In this document: piece by piece, positions 1 through 5,847 of the stretch
Numbering within the stretch: position 1 is the stretch's first letter
Layout of the letters: each line of letters begins with the position of its first letter
Source of the DNA: Oscillospiraceae bacterium
GTDB lineage: Bacteria; Bacillota; Clostridia; Oscillospirales; Acutalibacteraceae
Length of the DNA stretch: 5,991 nucleotides
Direction of reading: 5' to 3'
NCBI GenBank assembly: GCA_029013165.1
Contig: JAQXMV010000071.1
Span: 1-5,991, forward strand
The notes under the pieces: generated by a model
Database searches by the model: none
Told to the model about the DNA's origin: nothing
The model's input: only the letters and a program-made list of their open reading frames with translations
Position numbers and translations under genes: made by a program

Positions 1-1770
1 AGCGACGCTTTGGATAAGCTCTATTACCGTTCTCTGTCCGAAAATGAATCAGGACTTTTGAGAGACGATTTCAAAATCTGGCTCAAAATCGACAAGGAAA
101 ACCGCACCCTCACGATCTCCGACAACGGCTGCGGCATGAGCAAAGAAGAGCTGGAAAGCAACCTGGTCACCATCGCCAAAAGCGGTTCCCTGGATTTCAA
201 GAGTGGCCTGGAAGAAAAGAGCGAGGTTGAAATCATCGGTCAGTTCGGCGTCGGATTCTATTCGGCCTTCATGGTCAGCGATACCGTTACCGTTGTCAGC
301 CGTGTCCACGGCTCCGAGGAAGCCTATCAGTGGGAATCCAGCGGCGCAGACGGCTATACGATCAAAGAGTGTGAAAAGGACGAGCCCGGCACCACCATCA
401 CTCTGAAAATCAAAGAAAAGACCGAAGAGTTTGACTATGACAAGTATCTGGAGCAGTACACGGTTCAGGATATTGTGAAGAAATATTCCGACTATATCCG
501 CTATCCCATTATGATGGATATGACCGAAACGCAGCTCAAAGAGGGCAGTGAGGACGAATATGAGACGGTTACGACGCCCACACAGCTCAATAGCATGGTA
601 CCCCTCTGGAGAAAGAACAAGAACGAGATCACCGAGGAGGAATATGAGGAGTTTTATAAGTCCAAGTTTTATGACTTTGAGAAGCCGCTTCTCACCGTTC
701 ATTCCAAGACCGAGGGTCAGATAACCTATGACGCCCTGCTTTTCGTTCCCTCCCACGCACCCTTTGATTATTACTCAAAAAGTTATGAAAAAGGTCTGCA
801 GCTCTATTCCAACGGCGTGCTGATCATGGATAAATGCGCCGATCTTCTTCCCGATCATTTCAGCTTTGTGAAAGGACTTGTGGACTCTGCCGATCTGTCT
901 CTGAATATTTCAAGAGAAACGCTGCAGCAGGATCACATTCTCAAGCTCATCGCCAAGAACCTGGAAAGAAAGATCAAGTCCGAGCTGGAAAAAATGCTGG
1001 CCAATAAGCGTGAAGATTACGAAAAGTTCTTCAAGGCTTTCGGTCTGCAGTTGAAATACGGCGTTTATGCCGACTACGGCATGAACAAGGATACTTTGCA
1101 GGATCTTCTCCTGTTCTATTCTTCCGCTGAAAAGAAGCTCGTTTCCCTCAAGGAATATGTATCCCGCATGAAAGAGGAGCAGAAGTCGATCTATTTCGCC
1201 TGCGGCGAGACCACCGATAAGATTGATATGCTTCCGCAGGCCGACGCCGTGAAAGCAAAAGGCTATGAGATCCTTTACTGCACCGATGATGTGGACGAGT
1301 TTGCGCTGCAGATGCTTCGTGAATATGACGGCAAGCAGTTTATGAATATCTGCGCCGACAAGCTCGACCTCGACACCGAGGAAGAAAAGGAAGAGCTGAA
1401 AAAGGAAAACGAGGATGCCAAGGAGCTTCTTGACTTCATGAAAGAAACTCTCGGTGACAGCGTCAGTGAAGTCGTTTTCACCAATAAGCTCAAGAATTAT
1501 CCCGTCTGTCTCACAAGTGAGGGAATGCTCTCTCTGGAGATGGAAAAGGTGCTGGCCTCCATGCCCAATGGTGGCGGCATGAAAGCCAAAATCGCCCTGG
1601 AAATCAACCGTGATCATCCCATCGCCGAAAAGCTCAGAGCACTTTTTGAAACGGATAAGGACAAGGTGGCTAAATATACAAAGATCCTTTATGCCCAGGG
1701 CTGTCTGATCGGCGGCAGAACCATAGAAAACCCGGCAGAATTCAGTGAGCTGGTCAGCGAGCTGATGTAA
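1..1770 (+). CDS. htpG: HtpG (Hsp90-family) molecular chaperone, 5'-truncated by the window edge
   Basis: Cytosolic ATP-dependent Hsp90-type chaperone that works as a homodimer on client proteins. The frame is open from base 1 and begins inside the conserved ISNASDALDKL segment; compared with E. coli HtpG about 39 residues are missing, including the catalytic Glu and ATP-binding Asn of motif I. The visible 589 residues carry the GHKL ATPase motifs: DNGCGM (41-46), the glycine-rich GQFGVGFYSAF lid motif (from 80) and GTT (130-132). The middle domain contains VPLWRKNK and the signature NISRETLQ (302-309), whose Arg305 corresponds to the Arg that contacts the ATP gamma-phosphate in Hsp90. The C-terminal dimerisation domain (about 470-589) has LEINRDHPIAEKL, where most family members have Pro instead of Arg. 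An acidic, Lys/Glu-rich stretch lies near 455-475. Full length would be about 628 residues, normal for the family. It converges on the germination gene; the likely terminator is at 1940-1966. No frameshift is seen. Confidence 0.97.
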   Translation, partial: SDALDKLYYRSLSENESGLLRDDFKIWLKIDKENRTLTISDNGCGMSKEELESNLVTIAKSGSLDFKSGLEEKSEVEIIGQFGVGFYSAFMVSDTVTVVSRVHGSEEAYQWESSGADGYTIKECEKDEPGTTITLKIKEKTEEFDYDKYLEQYTVQDIVKKYSDYIRYPIMMDMTETQLKEGSEDEYETVTTPTQLNSMVPLWRKNKNEITEEEYEEFYKSKFYDFEKPLLTVHSKTEGQITYDALLFVPSHAPFDYYSKSYEKGLQLYSNGVLIMDKCADLLPDHFSFVKGLVDSADLSLNISRETLQQDHILKLIAKNLERKIKSELEKMLANKREDYEKFFKAFGLQLKYGVYADYGMNKDTLQDLLLFYSSAEKKLVSLKEYVSRMKEEQKSIYFACGETTDKIDMLPQADAVKAKGYEILYCTDDVDEFALQMLREYDGKQFMNICADKLDLDTEEEKEELKKENEDAKELLDFMKETLGDSVSEVVFTNKLKNYPVCLTSEGMLSLEMEKVLASMPNGGGMKAKIALEINRDHPIAEKLRALFETDKDKVAKYTKILYAQGCLIGGRTIENPAEFSELVSELM

Positions 1771-1783
1771 TATAAAATAATGA

Positions 1784-1939
1784 GCTGGAGACTGCCGAGA
1801 AAAAACGGCAAGCATAGTGATTTTCGGCGACATGGTTCGATGCCATGTCGCCGAAATTATACTCAAAGCAAAGCTATGATCAAAGCTGATTTTTCTAGAA
1901 TACATCACTATGCGCTCGGGCGCATTTATCGACAGTCTG
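1784..1939. repeat. MITE-like intergenic element with nested inverted repeats
   Basis: Non-coding element between htpG and the convergent germination gene. The outer arms, gagactgccgagaaa at 1788-1802 and tttatcgacagtctg at 1925-1939, are inverted repeats matching at 12 of 15 positions. Inside them gcatagtgat (1812-1821) pairs perfectly with atcactatgc (1904-1913). Inside that is a perfect 14-bp stem, 1822-1835 with 1843-1856, around a 7-base loop. Bases 1857-1903 remain unpaired in this scheme and contain a short imperfect direct repeat of caaagct. Bases 1784-1802 recur identically at 5844-5862. I see no transposase and no clear target-site duplication. This could be a non-autonomous mobile element, a REP-like intergenic repeat or a structured RNA. 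The pairings are visible; the mobile nature is inferred. Confidence 0.6.
1822..1856. other. Perfect 14-bp stem-loop inside the intergenic element
   Basis: The arm tttcggcgacatgg at 1822-1835 is exactly complementary to ccatgtcgccgaaa at 1843-1856, with loop ttcgatg. It lies 52 bases past the htpG stop codon. No T-run follows on either strand (attatactc on the plus strand), so it is not a convincing intrinsic terminator. It could stabilise the htpG mRNA 3' end or simply be the central arm of the repeat element. Confidence 0.6.
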
Positions 1940-1966
1940 CGACGCGGCATTATGCCGCGTCGTTTT
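1940..1966 (+). terminator. Probable intrinsic terminator of htpG, overlapping the end of the convergent gene
   Basis: A perfect 10-bp GC-rich stem, cgacgcggca (1940-1949) with tgccgcgtcg (1953-1962), has the three-base loop tta and is followed by TTTT (1963-1966) on the plus strand. The minus strand has no matching T-run, so it fits best as a plus-strand terminator for htpG, 170 bases beyond its stop. The loop is the stop codon of the minus-strand germination gene. A smaller stem, atgcgc (1910-1915) with gcgcat (1920-1925), lies just upstream. Confidence 0.55.
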
Positions 1967-3389
1967 GATATTTGCATTTGAGAGGCCGTCGGTAAAGCAG
2001 TGATTTCAGGGCCTCCTTGTCAAAGGGGAAGAGGGGATAGAGATAGGTGTATCCCGTCAGGGTCTTGGTGCAGGCCACGGTGATCAGGAAGAGAAGAATT
2101 CCCGCAATCAGACCCCATATTTTGAAAAAGCCGCAGAGGATCAGAATGAGGGTTCTGAAAATCTTGATGGCATATCCGAGCTCATAGCTGGGCTGGGTGA
2201 AATTGGAAATCGCAACAAAGGCCATGAACAGAACAACCTCGGAAACGAACCAGCCGGATCGTACGGCAAATTCGCCCAGAACCAAAGCGCCGACGACGCT
2301 GAAAGAACCGCTGAGGGCACTGGGGGTATTCAGCGATGCAAGCCGCAGGGTGTCGATCACAAATTCCACCACCAAAAGCTGAAAGATGATCGGTACGCTG
2401 TTCGGCTCCTCAATGAGCAAAAAGCCCAGCCCCGACGGCAGTCGTTCTCCGTAATAAACCAAAAGATACCATACCGGGATAAAGAGCATAGACAAACCAA
2501 AGACCACCGACCGGATCACTCTCAGCAGGGTGCCCACACAGGGGGAAAAATAAAAATCGTTGATGTTCTGTGCAAAATCAAAGATACCCGTGGGTATGAT
2601 CATCGCCGAGGGGGAACCGTCGGTGAGAATCACAATATTGCCGTCAAAAATACAGGCCGCGGCGGCGTCGGGACGCTCCGTATAACGCACCTTGGGCAGG
2701 GGATTCCACGCTTGCCCAGGAATCAGACATTCCTTGAGGCTCTCCTGACTCATGGTTAGGCTCTTGACATCAATTTCCTTGAGTCTCTTCGTCACGGCGT
2801 CAAGTTGTTTTCGGTTGACGCAGTCCTCCAGATAGCAGATGACAACATCTGTTTTGGACTCTCTGCCGATCTGAAAGGATTTCATGGTCAGGTTGGGATT
2901 GCGTATCTTACGCCTGATGAGGGCGGTGTTGAATAAGATCGTTTCCACGAAACCCTCGTGAGATCCGCGAAGAACCTTGTCGGATTCAGGCTCCTCGACA
3001 TTTCGCGCAGGATAAGTCCGGCAGTCGATGATGATCGCCTTGTCAAAGCCCTCGACGATCATGCCCACAGCGCCGGAAAAAATAAAGGTGATGAACTGTT
3101 CGGTGTCGGAAACGGTGCTGGATTCAATGTATGTGATGTATGCGTCTAAAAAATCATCGGCGCCGCTGACATTTGCCAGGTCTTTTTCCGTCAGCTTGGA
3201 AAGATACTCCATTTCCTTTTCCAGCATCTCATCCTTGACGAAACCGTCAATGGCATACATCGTTGCTCTTCTTCCGCCGATTTTCATGCGCTTGATTAAG
3301 ATGTCAAAGCTCTCTCCGACCCGCATCAGGGTGTTGATTTTGTGGAGGTTTTCACTGTATTCACGGCCAAACTCGTGGGTCTGCGTCAT
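1950..3389 (-). CDS. SpoVAF-like, GerA-family spore germination protein
   Basis: Membrane subunit of the GerA/GerABKA family, whose members act in the spore inner membrane during germination. At 479 residues it has the family length. The hydrophilic N-terminal half (1-285) holds family signatures: SFDILIKRMKIGG (27-39), DGFVKDEM (48-55), EEPESDKVLRGSHEGFVETI (132-151), FNTALIRRKIRNPNL (153-167) and YTERPDAAA (236-244). The C-terminal half has about five or six membrane segments, near 287-313, 332-350, 362-376, 381-396, 406-420 and 422-440. The phrases PIIFQLLVVEFVIDTLRLAS, NFTQPSYELGYA and the tail YPLFPFDKEAL..RRPL resemble SpoVAF more than receptor A subunits such as GerAA, but I cannot separate them with certainty, so no symbol is given. 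The ATG at 3389 has Shine-Dalgarno AGGGG (3397-3401) seven bases upstream. A sigma-G-like promoter lies at 3430-3460. No gerB/gerC or spoVAC/D/E genes are adjacent, so it is an orphan locus here. The last codons (Asp-Ala-Ala-stop) are formed by a stem-loop. Confidence 0.93.
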   Translation of the reverse strand: MTQTHEFGREYSENLHKINTLMRVGESFDILIKRMKIGGRRATMYAIDGFVKDEMLEKEMEYLSKLTEKDLANVSGADDFLDAYITYIESSTVSDTEQFITFIFSGAVGMIVEGFDKAIIIDCRTYPARNVEEPESDKVLRGSHEGFVETILFNTALIRRKIRNPNLTMKSFQIGRESKTDVVICYLEDCVNRKQLDAVTKRLKEIDVKSLTMSQESLKECLIPGQAWNPLPKVRYTERPDAAAACIFDGNIVILTDGSPSAMIIPTGIFDFAQNINDFYFSPCVGTLLRVIRSVVFGLSMLFIPVWYLLVYYGERLPSGLGFLLIEEPNSVPIIFQLLVVEFVIDTLRLASLNTPSALSGSFSVVGALVLGEFAVRSGWFVSEVVLFMAFVAISNFTQPSYELGYAIKIFRTLILILCGFFKIWGLIAGILLFLITVACTKTLTGYTYLYPLFPFDKEALKSLLYRRPLKCKYQNDAA

Positions 3390-3396
3390 AGAAATA

Positions 3397-3401
3397 CCCC
3401 T
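3397..3401 (-). promoter_or_regulatory. Ribosome-binding site of the germination gene
   Basis: Read on the minus strand, AGGGG precedes the ATG at 3389 by seven bases, an optimal spacing. This fixes the start at 3389. The leader from the predicted sigma-G start point would be only about 34 bases. Confidence 0.7.
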
Positions 3402-3429
3402 GCCTTTCCCGGTGATATGAGATATTTTC

Positions 3430-3460
3430 TATTATGAACCGCCCTGAGAAAAGTTATTCA
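3430..3460 (-). promoter_or_regulatory. Candidate sigma-G (forespore) promoter of the germination gene
   Basis: On the minus strand, TGAATA (3455-3460) is followed after exactly 18 bases by CATAATA (3430-3436). The Bacillus sigma-G consensus is roughly gHATR, a 17-18 base spacer, then CATnnTA, so both boxes and the spacing agree. Transcription would start near 3422-3424, about 34 bases before the ATG and just upstream of the AGGGG ribosome-binding site. Sigma-G drives late forespore genes, including the spoVA operon and germination receptor operons in B. subtilis, which matches the product of the gene downstream. The match is seen directly; activity is inferred. Sigma-F recognises a similar -35 box, but its -10 box begins with GG, which is absent. 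Confidence 0.65.
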
Positions 3461-3487
3461 GCCGATACCGGGGATTTCATCGGCAGA

Positions 3488-4267
3488 TCAGTTGAACTTG
3501 CGGTAATGAATATGGATTCTTCCTTTTTTGTTTTCGCCGAGGATCTCTTCCAATACTCTCTTTCCCTTTCCCCGCAGAACAACCTTGTCTCCGGGCTTGA
3601 GCAGAAGATCGTTTTTCATACACTGGGAGGAATTGACGAAAACGATACCGCGACTGATACACTGCACCGCTGCATTTCGTGAGAGAGAAAAGGCGGCCGC
3701 CAGGAAGCTGTCCAGGCGCAAAGAGGGCACGGAGGCAAAAAGGATTTCGCTTCTCTCTTCACTCTCCTGGTATTCGCTGACGGAAAGAATCCGGCTCTCG
3801 ACACTGCCTCTGCCGATCTTACTCAGGTGTTCGCAGATATATTTTGCCACGGATTTCATGCAAAAGAGATAGCAGCCTTTTTCGTCAACGGTTATGTCGC
3901 CGATCATTTCTCGTTTGACCCCGAGACCCATCAGGGCACCGAGATAATCACGGTGAGAAAGTGCCGTAAACCTGTCCTTATCAAGGCGCAGGAGACACAG
4001 GGGATTCTCCTCTTCGTTCTCGGCAAAATAAGAGAAGATATCCCGCACACCGAAAAAAGCCGGGACAAAGACCGCAAGACATCGTTCGGCCTCCCGGCTG
4101 CCGCCGTAATAAAAGGTGTCGGCATAGCAGGCTAGCTCTCTTTCCAGAGGCTTGACGGCACTTCGCTCCTCCATAGAAAGAAAATTAGTGTAAGTGAGCA
4201 CCGAGTTGTCGGCGGCATATTCTTTTTTATCGAAAGCTTTTGAAATGAGCGCTTCTTTTTCGTTCAT
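3488..4267 (-). CDS. ylmH: YlmH family S4-domain RNA-binding protein
   Basis: RNA-binding protein of the YlmH family. In B. subtilis YlmH has been linked to ribosome-associated quality control on stalled 50S subunits, and in many Firmicutes the gene sits in the sepF-divIVA cell-division cluster. The 259-residue product has the family's typical length. It shows an N-terminal region with FLSMEER (29-35), the signature HRDYLGALMGLGVKREMIGD (105-124), GCYLF (121-125), and a C-terminal S4 domain from LRLDSFLAAAF (173-183) through SRGIVFVN (195-202) to LKPGDKVVLRGKGK (213-226). The ATG at 4267 is chosen over an in-frame TTG at 4282 because a clear Shine-Dalgarno site (AGAGGA, 4274-4279) lies between the two, six bases before the ATG. 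The usual division neighbours are absent. A strong terminator sits directly against its ribosome-binding site, so it is probably not simply co-transcribed with the upstream surface-protein gene. Its own terminator is not obvious, so some read-through into the germination gene is possible. Confidence 0.93.
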   Translation of the reverse strand: MNEKEALISKAFDKKEYAADNSVLTYTNFLSMEERSAVKPLERELACYADTFYYGGSREAERCLAVFVPAFFGVRDIFSYFAENEEENPLCLLRLDKDRFTALSHRDYLGALMGLGVKREMIGDITVDEKGCYLFCMKSVAKYICEHLSKIGRGSVESRILSVSEYQESEERSEILFASVPSLRLDSFLAAAFSLSRNAAVQCISRGIVFVNSSQCMKNDLLLKPGDKVVLRGKGKRVLEEILGENKKGRIHIHYRKFN

Positions 4268-4273
4268 GTTTCT

Positions 4274-4279
4274 TCCTCT
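4274..4279 (-). promoter_or_regulatory. Ribosome-binding site that decides the ylmH start
   Basis: AGAGGA on the minus strand ends six bases before the ATG at 4267. An upstream in-frame TTG at 4280-4282 would place this site inside the coding region and has no comparable Shine-Dalgarno sequence in front of it, only a terminator stem and T-run. The ATG is therefore preferred. Confidence 0.8.
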
Positions 4280-4280
4280 C

Positions 4281-4314
4281 AAAAATCAAACTGCCGTGGT
4301 CAACGGCAGTTTGA
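4281..4314 (-). terminator. Intrinsic terminator after the leucine-rich repeat gene, abutting the ylmH ribosome-binding site
   Basis: A perfect 12-bp stem pairs 4286-4297 with 4303-4314 around a five-base loop (4298-4302). On the minus strand it is followed directly by TTTTT (4285-4281), the standard rho-independent layout. It starts 14 bases past the stop codon of the leucine-rich repeat gene. Only two bases separate the T-run from the GAGAGGA of the ylmH Shine-Dalgarno site, so any ylmH transcript must read through this structure or begin at it. Confidence 0.85.
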
Positions 4315-4320
4315 ACCTGT

Positions 4321-4348
4321 ACTATATTTTAGCCTAAGTAATGCGCAA
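4321..4348 (-). promoter_or_regulatory. Weak candidate sigma-A promoter for ylmH
   Basis: On the minus strand, TTGCGC (4343-4348), a 16-base spacer and TATAGT (4321-4326) overlap the last codons and stop of the leucine-rich repeat gene. The -10 box is good (5 of 6) and the -35 box is poor beyond TTG. The expected start, near 4314-4315, would put the terminator stem-loop at the extreme 5' end of the ylmH mRNA. It is proposed mainly because ylmH otherwise lacks a promoter downstream of a strong terminator. Confidence 0.3.
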
Positions 4349-5693
4349 AACCGCATTCGCACATCTGATTGGTACCGGTCAGCTTCCAGAAAATGCGAAC
4401 CAAAACCGCTAAAAGCGCCATGATGCCGCTGTCTCTGTGGCAAATGCACTTGCACTCGTTTTTCTGCGCCATGAGATAATAGCCCGTTGTGTCCGATTTC
4501 AAGGACATATATTCTGAGGTGACAACGGTTCTGACCTGAACAAAGCCGCCGTCAGCGTCAATGAAATACACCGGCAGATGCTTTCCCTCATCGGTCAGAG
4601 GCAGTCTGAGCTCAAAGTCAGGATAGGCGGTAACAGGGGTGCCGTCGACGGCGTTCACGGCTTCGACGCGGTAAAGCGCATAAAAGCCGGACTTAAACTC
4701 TCTGGTGGCGGCAACATAGTTCTTGTCATCGGGGTCGACTATTTTTTTGATCCGGAAAGTCACGCCCTCCTCCTCGGGATAGACAATGCCGGCGCCGTCT
4801 CCGGTCACTTCGATGAAGCGTGCGATTTCCTCATAGCCGCAGACTTTGCAGCGGCGGGACTTGACGCCGTCGGTTCCCACCATCCAGTCGCTGTAAAAAT
4901 GGGTAAACTGAATATCAATGGCGTTGGCCGCAGCGTACTTCTGCGCCAGAACATCTGGTCCGAAATGGCAATACAAGGTGCCCTTGGGCACCGGGCTGTC
5001 ATAGATCAGGCAGGCGTTTTTCATTTCCGTCAGGAGATTTTGGGCGGTTTCTCTGTCACCTTGTGTATAGCTGATGATATAGCTTTTCGCCTTGGCACGA
5101 TAGTTTTCCTCGGAAAGAGCGATCACCGAAAAGCTCTGCATACACAGTGCACTGCCGCTGAGCTGCGTATAGGGGGAATACACATTCACCCGGTCGAGGA
5201 ACGGGCAGGTAACGAAGCTGTCGGTGCCTACCGACAGGACATTCTTTTCAAAAGTCACTTCTTTGAGGGAATAGCACTGGGCGAAAGCCCTGCTGTCAAT
5301 GCTCTGTGCATTGATTGTCAGCTCTGTCAGGGAGGCGCAGCCCTCGAAAGCCGACCGTCCGATCCGGTTGACTGCGTCAGAAAAAGTAATACTTTCCAGA
5401 TTGGCACAGCCTCTGAAAGCATTGTCGCCCACAGAGGTGACACCGCCGGTCAGGCGCAGAGATTTGATGTTGGGATTGCCGTAAAAAGGCGACTCGGTTT
5501 CTCCGTAATCCCTCATGCTGCCGATGCCGTCAATGACCAGTTCGCCGGAAATGGAGTGAAAGCTCCAGCTCACACCCTCGCCGCATTCGCCGGCAGAGAC
5601 TAAGGCTTCTGCCCCGAAGCCGGTGCCGATGACGCCAAAGAAAAAAATCAGCGTCAGCAAAAGGGAAAGGCTCTTTTTCAGATATCGTTTCAT
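4329..5693 (-). CDS. Secreted BspA-like leucine-rich repeat protein with Cys/His-rich C-terminus
   Basis: Probable exported surface or extracellular protein of 454 residues; its ligand is unknown. It starts with a signal peptide: basic KRYLKK, a hydrophobic core (about 8-25) and likely cleavage near GFGA-EA (28/29). Residues 37-71 are the CGEGVSWSF...SGELVIDGIGSM...SPFY lead-in often found before LRR_5 (BspA/TpLRR) repeats. Repeats of about 23 residues follow at 75-97, 98-120, 121-141 (two shorter), 142-164 and a decayed one at 165-186, with the pattern L..I.F...V..IG..AF.GC. A capping-like GTLYCHFGPDVLAQKYA lies at 238-254. Next come a module with H265, W270 and CKVC (282-285), then a beta-rich region (about 310-410). 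The end has CKCICH (414-419), a hydrophobic stretch (423-436) and CECGFAH (445-451). There is no LPXTG or dockerin motif. The start has a strong GGAAGG site about 7-10 bases upstream. BspA-like proteins elsewhere bind host or microbial surfaces, but that role is only a possibility here. Confidence 0.85.
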   Translation of the reverse strand: MKRYLKKSLSLLLTLIFFFGVIGTGFGAEALVSAGECGEGVSWSFHSISGELVIDGIGSMRDYGETESPFYGNPNIKSLRLTGGVTSVGDNAFRGCANLESITFSDAVNRIGRSAFEGCASLTELTINAQSIDSRAFAQCYSLKEVTFEKNVLSVGTDSFVTCPFLDRVNVYSPYTQLSGSALCMQSFSVIALSEENYRAKAKSYIISYTQGDRETAQNLLTEMKNACLIYDSPVPKGTLYCHFGPDVLAQKYAAANAIDIQFTHFYSDWMVGTDGVKSRRCKVCGYEEIARFIEVTGDGAGIVYPEEEGVTFRIKKIVDPDDKNYVAATREFKSGFYALYRVEAVNAVDGTPVTAYPDFELRLPLTDEGKHLPVYFIDADGGFVQVRTVVTSEYMSLKSDTTGYYLMAQKNECKCICHRDSGIMALLAVLVRIFWKLTGTNQMCECGFAHYLG

Positions 5694-5731
5694 ATTCTTC
5701 CTTCCTTTTTCATAAAGTTTAATTCATATTC

Positions 5732-5760
5732 ATAATATCACTTTGCCGAGAATAATGCAA
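5732..5760 (-). promoter_or_regulatory. Candidate sigma-A promoter with extended -10 for the leucine-rich repeat gene
   Basis: On the minus strand, TTGCAT (5755-5760), a 17-base spacer and TATTAT (5732-5737) precede the gene. The -10 box matches 5 of 6 bases and is preceded by TGA, an extended -10 (TGn), which would compensate for the poor -35 box. Transcription would start near 5725, giving a leader of about 30 bases that includes the GGAAGG ribosome-binding site before the ATG at 5693. The repeats further right would not be in this transcript. Confidence 0.5.
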
Positions 5761-5777
5761 GGCTTTTGAGCGTATAT

Positions 5778-5813
5778 AATCAAAATCACCGGTATTCACC
5801 GGTGATTTTGATT
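5778..5813. terminator. Bidirectional terminator-like perfect hairpin
   Basis: Arms 5778-5793 and 5798-5813 are exact 16-base reverse complements around the loop attc. The core ATCACCGGT is flanked by A-runs on one arm and T-runs on the other, so on either strand a GC-containing stem leads into GATTTTGATT, an arrangement seen in bidirectional terminators. It probably ends transcription of a gene to the right of the window before the leucine-rich repeat promoter. It could equally be part of the neighbouring repeat. Confidence 0.5.
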
Positions 5814-5814
5814 G

Positions 5815-5847
5815 CAGCGTGTCGAAAAAGTATTTTTCGACACGCTG
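5815..5847. repeat. Perfect palindrome of the intergenic 15-base repeat motif
   Basis: cagcgtgtcgaaaaa (5815-5829) and tttttcgacacgctg (5833-5847) are perfect 15-base inverted repeats with loop gta. Each arm belongs to the same motif family as the ends of the element after htpG; a common form is CAG, two variable bases, TGTCGA, one variable base, AAA. The palindrome starts one base past the previous hairpin and touches the next motif copy at 5848, so three copies of the motif are packed in 48 bases. Confidence 0.65.

Noticed and set aside
49..756. A 235-codon minus-strand open frame opposite the htpG ATPase domain
   Set aside because: It is a mirror of highly conserved htpG codons, with no recognisable domain and no regulatory signals.
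1784..1939. CRISPR array or attachment site as the explanation for the repeats
   Set aside because: Repeats are in opposite orientations with irregular spacing, no cas or integrase gene is present, and there is no tRNA to serve as an attachment site.
910..1977. A 355-codon minus-strand open frame antisense to htpG
   Set aside because: htpG on the other strand is an unmistakable conserved gene. The antisense product has no recognisable motifs, and it extends through the intergenic repeat and the end of the germination gene, so it is a codon-bias shadow.
3461..3484. Possible terminator of ylmH: gccgat (3461-3466) pairing with atcggc (3479-3484)
   Set aside because: Only six base pairs with a 12-base loop, and the T-rich stretch on the minus strand is separated by several bases. 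It also abuts the sigma-G -35 box. Too weak to call.
4280..4282. TTG at 4280-4282 as an alternative, five-codon-longer ylmH start
   Set aside because: It lies between the terminator T-run and the Shine-Dalgarno site, which is correctly spaced for the ATG at 4267 instead.
4578..5603. A 341-codon plus-strand open frame antisense to the leucine-rich repeat gene
   Set aside because: The minus-strand protein has a signal peptide, clear repeats and a good ribosome-binding site. The plus-strand translation shows no family signature and no evident Shine-Dalgarno site.
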